DNA from: Polytrichum commune
Lineage: Eukaryota; Streptophyta; Polytrichopsida; Polytrichales; Polytrichaceae
Reading direction: 5' to 3'
DNA: 64,000 nucleotides
Assembly (NCBI GenBank): GCA_950295325.1
Contig: OX485803.1
Location: forward strand, 12,276,001-12,340,000
This document shows positions 1 to 9,889 of this stretch, in pieces. Numbering within the stretch: position 1 is the stretch's first letter; each line of letters begins with the position of its first letter. The notes beneath the pieces are model-generated. The model searched no databases. It had not been told where the DNA came from and worked only from the letters and a program-made list of their open reading frames with translations. The position numbers were made by a program, and so were the translations under genes.

Positions 1-890
1 CATCAAATAAAATTTCAGACGCAGTAAATTTGTAAGGAACGATTAAGATTGTTTTCGGTATTTATTTTGAGCTTTCCTCATACTTTAGACTCAGAGCCTC
101 TCTCCTTGGGTCAAAACTTTGCTCTCAACCAACAAGATCGCTTCGATTCCAGAGTTTCTTTTGGTCTTCCGACCCTGCTCGTGGAAACCCTAAAACGCCT
201 ACGGTCTAAGATACGTCTCTTAATAAAAGTCCTCTGTTGGACTGCACATTTGTTGACATTCTTGTGGGGGGTTGCCTTTACCCAAAAACAAATTTACACC
301 CGGGCCCATCCTTCGTGACATCACAGGAAGAAAAGAAAAGAAAAACCATTGTTACCTCTGGGCACCAGTCTTTTGTGACATCATGGGGAAAAAGAAGCAC
401 TTGTTACCGAGGAAGTTTTTGGTACGGACGCCTAGTGTTTTTTAGGGTTTTTTTTTAAAAAAAAATTGTGGGCTTTGCACATGGACAAGTGGCAGCGATC
501 CACACTAGGTGCCACCTCAAAATGCTGCCAAACTGGCCTTTGACCCCAAAAAGGAAGGAAAGGCAACGCATGTGGAAATGGAAGGCATGTGGAAAGGGCC
601 CTTGTTGTGGCTCGACCCCCCCCCCCCCCCCCCTTTCTTCCCCTTGGCTTGGTTACTTCCTTCCTACCTTCCTCTATGCTTATTTTCATCTCCCACTTGG
701 CTCCACCACAAATCCATCAATCCCCAAGGAAGCTTCTATTTTATGTTATTGTCGCCATGGTCACCGTACGGCTCCACTCGAACAACGCCCACCATTTTTA
801 TTTTTCTTCCTTCTTTCTCTTCTCTTCTCTTCTCTAATAATTTCAATGTTTCATCGAAGTTCGTGAGACGCCTCCTTGAAGAGTGTCGGC
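1..890. other. No recognisable gene; low-complexity stretch
   Basis: I find no recognisable protein domain here. The stretch holds a poly-C run near 617-633, a poly-T/poly-A run near 448-467, and two copies of a GTGACATCA-containing motif (about 316 and 376). A CTTCT-rich tract lies near 810-836. An AAACCCTAA motif is near 185, which could belong to a plant promoter or 5' leader, but no coding region follows convincingly. The open frames here are short and read through low-complexity DNA. Confidence 0.5.
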
Positions 891-892
891 TG

Positions 893-1510
893 CACGGTTG
901 TTCGATCCAAACAAACCACCATTTTTCCATCACGCTCTACATTACCGAGGGCTCGTTGTTTTACACTCGTGACCAAGGGCCATGAGGAAAATGTGGTTCA
1001 TGGTTTCTTGTGGTCACGGTCAATGGTCCGACAACCATGATCCGTAGAGATTCACATCACGTTTCGAGAGCCTCGGTCATGGGACATACTATTGTGAAGC
1101 GGGTTTTAGATTGAAATGTAGTGTATTTGATGAAAATGAAAATAGTTAGAAGTTTTTCAAACAAACCATCATTTTTCATCATGCTCCACGTACTGAGGGT
1201 TGTTGTTTTACACACGTGACCAAGGGTCATGAGGAAAATGTGGTTTATGGTTTCTTGTGGTCACGGTCGGCGGTCCGATGACCATGACCTAGAGAGATCC
1301 ACGTCACTTTTTGAGAGCCGTGGTCATGGGACATACTACTGTGGAGCGGATTTCAGATTGGAATGTAGTGCATTTGAAAAAAAAGTGAAAATAGTTAGAA
1401 GTTTTCCAAACAAACCAACACTCTTTCATCATGCTCTACGTATTGAGAGTTGTTGTTTTACACATGTGACCAAGGGCCATGAGGAAAAAATGATTTATGG
1501 TCTCTAGTTG
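893..1510. repeat. Tandem repeat, ~247-bp unit, about 2.5 copies
   Basis: The motif GACCAAGGGYCATGAGGAAA recurs at 971, 1218 and 1468, giving a period of 247-250 bp. The whole unit is repeated (FRAME: TGTGGTC-ACGGTC, then a GGTCATGGGACATACTA block, then CAAACAAACCA), with about 10 percent divergence by eye. The third copy stops near 1510. The 92-residue frame across copy 2 has no domain I recognise and looks incidental. Confidence 0.85.
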
Positions 1511-2440
1511 GTCGAAGTTCACAAATGTGTAAAGTGTTATTTCTCGTGTGTATTTGCTCGGGTGTTAACTGGTGTGTAAGATAATACTTTGCCAAATTTA
1601 AACAAGCATGTCTTGTGTTTGAAACTCTACCTATGAGGCACCTATTGAATACATATGGAAGTGGTCCCCAAAGTGGTTGTAAAATAAGACTACATATGAG
1701 TGCTTTTTAACATCATTGTGGTCAACGTTGGAATCGCTCCTTCTCCAACTAGTGGCATCAAGTTGCATGCTAGTGAAAGGGAACATGTGCTTTGAGGTTG
1801 TGCAACTATGCCTAGGATGGACTAATTACTTTTGATGTACATGAGTTTGTAATCTAGTGAATTTATGTGCATTTAACGTCCAATCAAACTACGTTAATTA
1901 TGATAAATAATACATCCCATGTGACTTACCATACACATCCTTACAGTGTGGCCCAACAAAAAGGAAAAAATAATGTCAAATTTATATAGTGTGGCCTAGA
2001 ATATTCCCCATTAGTGTTATGGAAAATAACTTGCAACGCTTACACTTGAATCTTCAACCACTCACTATGTTCATGTTCTTTCACTTCTAGTTGTGGGTAA
2101 GCTATCAATTGAAAGCAATTAAAAGCAATCAAGAATGCAAATCCAACGAGCATAAACTCGCTTCCTAACCCCAACAATAGTGGGAGAACTTATTAAAAAT
2201 TTGACACGCAAATGTTGTTGAAGGTATATGCAACTGATCTTCGAATGATTATTATGGTCAAATGCTTAAGAGTTAAGACTGACGAGTGTTAATTGTTTAG
2301 TACGAGCATATGAGTCTTAGGCAATTGACCTACATCATTGGAACTTGTCCCGTGTAACTAAAAAATATGCAAATCTAACATAGTGGTAGCTTTGCATTAT
2401 TCTTTCACTGACGTGGGATGATTGTGTAGGACTCGTATGC
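1511..2440. other. No gene seen
   Basis: AT-rich sequence with stops in all frames and no domain recognised. No clear repeat other than short AT-rich words. Confidence 0.5.
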
Positions 2441-2661
2441 TACACTAAGTATTGTATTTAGTGTCACTTCTTATTTGGAGCTCCAAAATACTAAATATTT
2501 TCAACATCAATGTAAGTTCTTAATAAGAAAATATGTCAATTTTCTATAATGTTCAAACAACTAATTTGATCCTTGTTGGCAAAGAATGAGATATACAATA
2601 AATAGAGATAACATTGAGTAATGTCAAATAATAAGTGGCACAAAGTACAATATTTAGTGTA
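2441..2661. mobile_element. MITE, TA-flanked, TIR family TACACTAA...TTTAGTGTCACTT
   Basis: The two ends are inverted copies over roughly 40 bp: the left reads TACACTAAGTATTGTATTTA and the right, reverse-complemented, TACACTAAATATTGTACTTT, both continuing into GTGYCACTT-TTATTTG. Length is about 221 bp with no coding capacity. TA at both borders would be the target duplication if it is not part of the repeat. Relatives are at 25803-26023 and 50399-50610, and more distantly at 14191-14455 and 47526-47880. A superfamily cannot be fixed from two flanking bases alone. Confidence 0.85.
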
Positions 2662-2681
2662 GTAGTGATTGGGTTATTCTT

Positions 2682-2702
2682 ATAGATAGATAGATAGATA
2701 GA
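2682..2702. repeat. Microsatellite (TAGA)n
   Basis: About five TAGA units directly downstream of the MITE ending at 2661. Confidence 0.9.
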
Positions 2703-4137
2703 TCTATGCATAAGCAAGCATAAATGAAAAGCCTTTATCTTTTCTTGAGGGCTACTTCCTCTTTTGGGGGCATGCTCTATATTGTTCTTGATACATACCC
2801 TTTAGCGTGCCAAAGTTGTTAACTCAAGATGTAACATTCTTAAGCATGTGTTAGGATGTTCTCTTTCTATTCTACTAAAATTCAAGAACAAAATGTTGAC
2901 AATCAACGTTCTTAAATGTGAAGCGTTCTTAGGTTTTTAAAGATTGCATGAAACTTACTCATTTACATTGGAAAGTGTGATTTGTGTTGATATATGGATC
3001 AAGAATGTTGCTGTGTTGTTGTCATGTTCATATATGTCGTGGAAATACTTGTTGATATTCTTTATATGACCACAATAGCTAAGTTTGGTTGTGTGCAAAT
3101 GGAACGTTCTACCATTATGAAGCAACACTTATCCACACCCATACCGGAATATCTAGCATAACAAACAAACCAACCTAAACAACAATGAGTTCATCGAACG
3201 AAAGTAAATACTATAAAACATATCAATGAGTTCTACAGGCCTCCCCGTATCACATTTTTTTATAACCAACAATCAACTCTTCATTGTTACCTCTAAGAAG
3301 GAATATTCAACCCAAAGTGTGGTTGCATGTGTTTTTTGAAGTTACTTGAGAGGTTTTGATCAAGTCTTCATCTTCTAATATGAGTTTCTTCCCACATGTA
3401 GCTATTCAAGCTCCAAATTGTCACTTGGTTGGTGAGAATTTAGTATCAACGTTTCTTTGTGGATTTTGAAGTGCTCAAACATAAAATATTTGGCTTTGTT
3501 ACAAAATTTACTATAAGAGGAAAAATATAAGATTATTGACTTTATAATCTTTGTCATTCTTGACCATATGATAAAACCCATGGTTTTAACCAATCAAAAC
3601 ACAGTCTATTTAAATATGACGATATATATATAGTTATCATCATATATAGTTATAGTTATATAGTTATTAGCATGGTTTAGAAGAAAATGCTTCTAATTTG
3701 GTATTTTAAAATATAACAATAGTTCACAATTGCCTTGATGCTTACCACATAGATGTAGTTTGAAATAAGCGTAACAACTACCTTCGGTATGTTGACTCCA
3801 AATTAGGTCACCAAGTCAGACTTTGTAACACATCGTTGATAGTATGTATATCCCCTCATCCTTTAGGGATTAAGTACATGTATAGTGCGGGATTCAATCA
3901 CATACAATAAAGCCATATTGGGTCCCCTTAACTTAGTTTGTATGTGACTGCAAGATATGAGTGAATTGTCATTACACATGGTGGGCCATATAGTAAGGAG
4001 GCCGGTTCACATGGGATCCCAACATGAAGGCCAAGTCCTAACTTTTGAGCCTCAAGAAACCATTAGAATATGGTTAATTATCATTAAAGTTGGATCTTGA
4101 TTAATTTATGTAAAAATATTTGTATGTCTTGTGTCAA
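2703..4137. other. No gene seen
   Basis: AT-rich DNA. A 63-residue minus-strand frame (3402-3593) has no recognised domain. A run of TATATAGTTAT repeats lies near 3620-3670. Confidence 0.5.
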
Positions 4138-4698
4138 GGGGTTGTTTACATCATGGATCATGAAGTTTTTTGTTGCTCCCCCTGAAACATGTGATTGGTT
4201 GTTGAACTCGTCCCGGGTCAACTTCAGTTTACATCAAGGAAACAATGTAAGAGTGACCATGGAGCTCGAGGTCCCCAAAAGGTCTATTTTCATGCCGACA
4301 TAATTCATTGTCATGATTTAACGGGTTTCGTGGTGAGAGAGGCAAAAGAGGTTTTCATGTTGCGAAAGTCATGGGGACCATGATAGAGAAATGTTGTCTT
4401 TAGTTTTATTTTTATTCTTTCCAAACGTTATTGTAGGAAAGAAGGGAAGAAGTTGGGGAGAAAATAAAACATGAAAAACAAATTCCTAAAAGTACTATTT
4501 TTGGGCATATAATAAAAAATCAACACATCCACTTTTTGATGCATGGTCACTCCTCTTGGTCCACACTTGGTTTACACTTGGTGAGAAGCCCAAGGAATTT
4601 AAAACGTGTGTTTCTCATAATTTTGACAATGGAAGTATGACCATGGAACATGACCATATGACATGGGACAACTTCATGGTCCATGATGTAAATAGCCC
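4138..4698. mobile_element. MITE, TIR GGGGTTGTTTACATCATGG, copy 1
   Basis: The left end GGGGTTGTTTACATCATGGA and the reverse-complemented right end GGGCTATTTACATCATGGAC match over more than 25 bp, both continuing CATGAAGTT. The element is 561 bp and shares its body, including TGATTGGTTGTTGAACTCGT, with the copy at 19270-19846. The 3-bp flanks do not show a clear direct duplication here. Short frames inside are non-coding shadows. Confidence 0.85.
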
Positions 4699-6565
4699 TT
4701 GAGAATTGGGTAGAGTTTTTTGCTTGACCCAATTCTCAACACAAGCCCCAAGCCTCAACTCCAAAAAGTGTTGCCATGTAGTCATCCATGTCATACTTGG
4801 GACTTAAGACTTGGGACTCCATGTGAAGTGTTAAGTCCCAACTTCCATGCTCTCAACGGTTCAGATTGCATGAATTGACCTCGAGTGACTTGGGACTTAG
4901 GACTTGGACCCGGGTGAACTAACCCTTTATTGTGGTACCTTTACCACTTTGGCTATTCATAGAATAATACTAATTTCTATTTCTATTTCAGATTTGGCAA
5001 CCCCAGATTGTAAGAAAACGTTGTTTTTTTCCATATCAATTTGTGATATTTTAAAGCAAAATATCCAAATATTGGGTTTTAATTAGTGCTAAAGTGATAA
5101 AGGCCATGGGATAGATCACATCTTCATTTGGCTTGGCCCCGCCCCTCCCACGCCTCCTTCACTATCCAAACTTCTTACCCACACATGCATGGGAACTTTT
5201 CCCCGTTGGGAACCACTATGACAATACCCGGTCACTTAAGCCATTACGCTCCTTTGGCATGTGAAGGAACTCCATCGATTAACTTGAGAATAATGAAAGT
5301 GATGTCAACTTGAATATTTGTAAGTTTGACCGAGTATTATCACATTGGTTCCCAACGAGGAGGAGTTCCCACGCAGGTGCAAGCAGGATGATCAAACAGT
5401 GAAGGAGCATGTGAGGCTAGGGCCCAACCGAATGAAGACGTGATCTAGCGCAAGGGTGAAAAAAACCCCCCAACTTTTCCAAATGATGCATTGGTTTTTG
5501 ATTTCAATGCAAGAAACCCGATTTCTGCGAATACAAATCATAGTTTTATCTCAGCAATTGGCACCATCGTTGGCGGACATTGGGCCCTCTGCCCTATAAT
5601 CTCCACTTATCTACAATAGAACCAAATAAAACCGGATTTTCTTAAACCTCATATGATTGGGTTTTTTTTTATTAAAAATTAATTAAAACTATGAAAAGCC
5701 CAACTGTAAAAAACCACGTGGTGCCAGCCTTGATCTAGGCGGGGGTGTGATAAAGGCAATACGGTATTATAGAAGTGGGGCGGCTGGGTGGTGTCACAAG
5801 AATGTAGTGCTTCTCGGGTGCCTTCAATTTGATTACTTCTGCATTCACACTTCGCACGTGCCCATGAAAGTTGTGGCTCTAATAGGACAATGGAGCAATG
5901 GCTTCCTAAAGTTGTCAATTCACACCATGTGTCACCTATGCATGGCAAGTAATGAACTTGCAAAAAAACAAAGCTTACCGTCACGAATGATAGGATGTTC
6001 AGTCCTAACTCTTTAATATGACACTCGATAATAAGACAACCTCGATACCATGACACAAATTTCCAAAACCAAACTTTCTAGTTAAAATCTACCTCCATAA
6101 TATGAGTGTGACATTGTTAATATGACACTCCTAGACCCCCAAAATGTCATATTATAGAGGTAGTAAATGAACATAATGTGGGTCCCATAGATGTTTAAGT
6201 ACATAAATAATACTACATTTATGTAATTTTCACATATTAAGTGTGGGTAATGTAGAGTGATGTTAAAACATGTAAATTAAAGGAACTAGGTTCTCTATCT
6301 CATAAATAAATAAATAAAATAAAAACAACGTCTGGGTTTCTTTTACCCTGATGTGAATGGGAGCCCGTTCCTCTTTACCGTGGTCTTGTTTGACCAAGCG
6401 CCATTATAAGGGGTACTTCCTCCCTCTCGGGAGGTGGGCTCTCTATCTCAAAACCAAATCAAGAGACTCATTAGCTCTTGTCTCTTTTGTAACAGTTGCT
6501 CACCTAAACCATGAACCAAGCTGCACATTTTGTTTTCAATTGTATTTTTGCCTAATTGCACAAGT
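4699..6565. other. No gene seen
   Basis: Contains short repeats of GACTTGGGACTT near 4797-4905 and an ATAAATAAATAAA run near 6302. Words such as AATATGACACT recur between 6015 and 6130. Frames of up to 125 residues carry no motif I recognise. Confidence 0.45.
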
Positions 6566-7262
6566 ATGGTGCAATCACTTGACCAAGGTATAATTGTTGC
6601 TTTCAAATTGCGATACAAGTCCAAGTTGGTCGAGTGGGTTTTACCACGGTTTGATTCAAATTAGCAACATGATTATTTGAAAAAGGTTGTGCCTAATGTT
6701 AAACAAGCAATTCTCTATCAAATTTGGACAATTAAGGATCCTCATGTTATCGAATAATGTTGGAGAAAAACATGAATTTTGTCACATGATTAGAGTGTAA
6801 AATTTGTTAACGAGGATCAATGAGATAAAAATCAAAACTGACTAAGGAGTCCCGAAGATCTGGCACTTGAAATTTATGAAGATCATGTCAAAGTTGCAAC
6901 TTGGACAAGTTGAAATGCCATTTGAAATTTATTTAATAATGGAAGGTGAAGACATTATTATAACTAAATATTGCATGTGAGAGTTGGTTGATATGGTGTT
7001 GGGATAGAGAACAAAGCCACCTAGTTTTGAGCTTAATGCAAAGCCCTTGAACTATCTAGATATTGATGAGAGACCTCCACTTATTGTGAAACTAGCAGAT
7101 GCTCAACATCATGCTTAACAATTTTGATGAACAACCCATTAGAGTTTACTCTTACATACGTAATGAAGTTGCATGCCATATTGGAGAAGCTCAATAAGAT
7201 ATTTGTTGCTAACTTGAAGTGGCAACATCACTAGACTATGGATTCCTTCTTCAAGACCACAT
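6566..7262 (+). pseudogene. Tigger/pogo-type (DDE superfamily) transposase, C-terminal remnant
   Basis: The frame starting MVQSLDQGIIVAFKLRYKSK matches the typical 'QPLDQGII-FK-YR' block of Tigger-like transposases. About 100 bp on, a block reading IWTIKDPHVIE-stop-CWRKT matches the 'V--TI-NCWRKT' motif. Further pieces follow in shifted frames: KLQLGQVEMPFEIYLIMEG, then SFELNAKPLNYLDIDERPPL, then PLEFTLTYVMKLHAILEKLN and a final DSFFKT. In intact relatives the protein would bind element ends and catalyse cut-and-paste transposition. Here several stops and frame changes make it dead. The N-terminal HTH and the first catalytic residues are not present upstream. A separate HTH fragment at 38888-39073 belongs to the same superfamily but is not contiguous. 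Confidence 0.75.
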
Positions 7263-7880
7263 AAATTTCATAAGAGAATTTTGCATATTTGCAAAAATAT
7301 TTGAATGAATATTTATTTTATATGTGTGGAAAAATATGTAATGTGCATTTTCATGAAATACCTCATTGTCATGACCAAAATGTCCAATTTGTCATATTAT
7401 TGAATATGTGACACCTCAAAAATACAACAATTTTCTCATTTCCCAAATGCGTCATATTAAAGAAGTAGGATTGTAGTATGTGGTGACAATTGCTACTCCA
7501 ATCGAAGTAACAACCCATGAGATTAGCCGGATGGGTGTACTATTCTAGTGCTTCCAAGTAATGACCTTCTAACTCCTACAATTATGTAAATGCATTACAT
7601 TCATCCATGCAAATCACTCTAGTTCATCCTAAATCCATCATTTTATCCCTCACAAAACCGCTCTCATTCAACCTAAGTTCATCTAAAATTCATTTATCAT
7701 AATTAGTGTATTTAGGGCCTTCAAACTTGTGTGTGAAGTGGCCCTAACATACTAACTTTGTAATCAATAGACATAAAAAGAAGCCTCGTATGTACTCCAA
7801 ATACCACTGGGGCCATTCACCACAAGAACTCCCGCATCTTTAGGCTTAACCTTCGTCTTCTCAAACAATTCATCCAACAT
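7263..7880. other. No gene seen; short MITE-end fragment near 7706-7733
   Basis: The stretch includes a TTAGGGCC start and a GTGTGTGAAGTGGCCC end only about 30 bp apart. The second piece is the terminal sequence of the Tourist-like family at 44128-44627, so this may be a collapsed or solo MITE end. Confidence 0.5.
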
Positions 7881-7899
7881 CTGAACATGACTGCTTCTT

Positions 7900-8580
7900 T
7901 TCTTTTTTCTTTTGAGACAAAAGGCCAACACAACCAACGCCAACACAACCAACGCCAAAATGAATCAAAACAATGGAGAAAACGCACCCACAATGAGGGG
8001 AGGCGGGCCCCCTCGGGCGCGAAACACTGCCATGTTAAAAGTAACACCAACTGATCACTACCAAGGACAACCCACTGACCTCACTAGCCACGGACAACCC
8101 CCAAGCCACCATGACAGCCCCTGAGAGAGGGCTTGACCACTTTACTACGTTGTCTTCTCCAACTCCACTCATAATGTAAATTATGTCTTATACGAAGAAC
8201 ATTCCTAGCACCCCAAGTTTTGTCCAAACCTTGGAGCATGGCCGCCGCATAGAAGCTACTAATCTTAATTTGTTTAATAACCCAATTCCAAGCCGCCTTG
8301 GCATAAACGATGAGTTCATCCCAAATCCAATGCTTGACCTTAGACTCGTGCCCTTGTTCATGGTTGAACACTTAGTCATTACGTTCGATCCAAACGGTCC
8401 AAAGCGTAATGCCCCTAAGGAGGTGCCAAATTTCAATCATTTTGCCATATTTTTGGAGGATCCTTTCCCCAAACAATGCTTGGCTTCCGATTAAAGCTGT
8501 CATAATTGCCCATTCTAACCCCATAAAGTTCATGCATAATACGAGTGGGATTGCATTCAAGCAATGAGGACGTGGAGATG
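7900..8580 (-). pseudogene. LINE (non-LTR retrotransposon) C-terminal remnant
   Basis: Reading the minus strand, the block WHLLRGITLWTVWIERND (about 8372-8430) is the hallmark W--R--LW-IW-ERN motif found near the C-terminus of plant LINE ORF2 proteins, after the reverse transcriptase and zinc-binding region. It continues, after a frame change, as KHWIWDELIVYAKAAWN and then KTWGARNVLRIRHNL. Stops and frameshifts interrupt it. No reverse transcriptase catalytic box remains in this piece, so it is a 5'-truncated dead copy. It differs in sequence from the plus-strand LINE at 9890-12535, so it belongs to another lineage. Confidence 0.75.
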
Positions 8581-8630
8581 GAACATGACTACTTCAGCTT
8601 CCCAATCTGGCTGATCTCATGTTAGGATGT

Positions 8631-8713
8631 GAGCGAACGAACCCATACACTCGTTCCTTGTTGGATGCCTAAACCCTTGCCTCCAAAGAACCAGTGTACA
8701 AGTTGGTTCGCCC
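8631..8713. mobile_element. 83-bp mini-MITE, copy 1
   Basis: An 83-bp unit whose ends are near-inverted (AACGAACCCATAC at the left, GTACAAGTTGGTTCG at the right). It matches the copy at 24995-25077 along its whole length, including CTTGTTGGATGCCTAAA in the centre. Confidence 0.7.
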
Positions 8714-8781
8714 CAGCCCTCGTGTTATTAGGACATGGTGGAATCTGGTGCATAGCTGAGGGAAGATAAGCCCTCCCTCCC

Positions 8782-8798
8782 CCCCCCCCCCCCAATCC
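8782..8798. repeat. Poly-C run
   Basis: A run of about 17 C, one of several long C/G homopolymers in the window (others near 617, 12520, 17140 and 60660). Confidence 0.9.
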
Positions 8799-9261
8799 AG
8801 ATCTCTCCAAAACCTTCTCCTGGAAATCCATGCTCTTCTCATCGAAGAATCCACACACGCGTGTCCTCTCCATGAACAGAGGGATAAGTTAGGCACTTTC
8901 AACCGATCCACCTCCAGAAGGTCACATGAGAAATCCACCAAAAAGATAGGCCAAAGGATGGAGACTGTGTGTTCCAGTAATAACACCAGAAGCCAGGGTG
9001 ATCACCTGCAAAGGCTCAGGAGTCAGGTCTGGTGTCCATCTCCATCCACTTAATTAATAAGTTGCCCAAAGAGGGAGGCAGCGTTTACCCGCCTGACACG
9101 GTGCCCTCCTTCTTTGCCTCGACTTGAGAGTCCAGACAACGAAGGTGACTTCAAATTTGGAGTGGCGCTTGACGACTAAAAGGACGAATAGAAAACAACC
9201 AATCAATACCAACAGAATGAAACTACGAAAACTTATAAGAAAGATATCCCAAAGATAGTAT

Positions 9262-9737
9262 TACACTCTAAACTCTGTAGTATCACACATGTGGCAATCA
9301 AAGTGTACGTGATATTATAGAGTTTTGTAGTGTTAACATGGATGCCTGGTACTAGTGGATTAGTGTAGCATCTGACACTACGGAATAACACAAAGTGCAA
9401 ACATTGTAACGGTGTGGTGTGGTCCACTCCACTTGGCCTTCCCGGGCAATGTGGCATATGCATGCATTGACATTCAACAAATGGCATAAGAGGAAGAACA
9501 AGAAGAATAAGAAGAACAAGAAGAACAAGACATTCCACATATTGACACATGGCGCAATGCGAGGGTGTGGGTTGACTTCTTTGGTAGTATGCATTAATGA
9601 CAAAATTTGTCATATAAGGGAGAGAAATGTGACAATAAGGAGTGAGATTTGAACTACGAACATACGTTCCCTAGGGTTTCGGGATGTTAGAGAGTGAGTG
9701 GCATTATGGAAGTTGATATTACGGAGTTTAGGGTGTA
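9262..9737. mobile_element. TIR element, short form, TACAC-CTAAACTC ends
   Basis: Left end TACACTCTAAACTCTGTAGT and reverse-complemented right end TACACCCTAAACTCCGTAAT match over about 23 bp; length 476 bp. Both flanking thirds match the ends of the 1417-bp element at 42384-43800, while the centre does not, so this copy looks like an internally deleted derivative. The AAGAAGAACAAGAAGAATAA run near 9490-9530 is low-complexity sequence in its middle. Confidence 0.8.
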
Positions 9738-9889
9738 CATGAGTTTGGGGATCAACTGATACTTAAACAACAACAACTATCCAAACTATCAGCTTATGGT
9801 TACTTTTACTAGTTATTGGTCACTAAAGTGTTTATTCTCGGCAGAGGAGAGTAGTGTTGTCCTAATGGCCCTTTATTTGGTGGACACTG

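Noticed and set aside
468-985. Long overlapping plus-strand frames of 132 and 158 residues
   Set aside because: Both run through poly-C, CTTCT-rich and other low-complexity DNA, and overlap in different frames.
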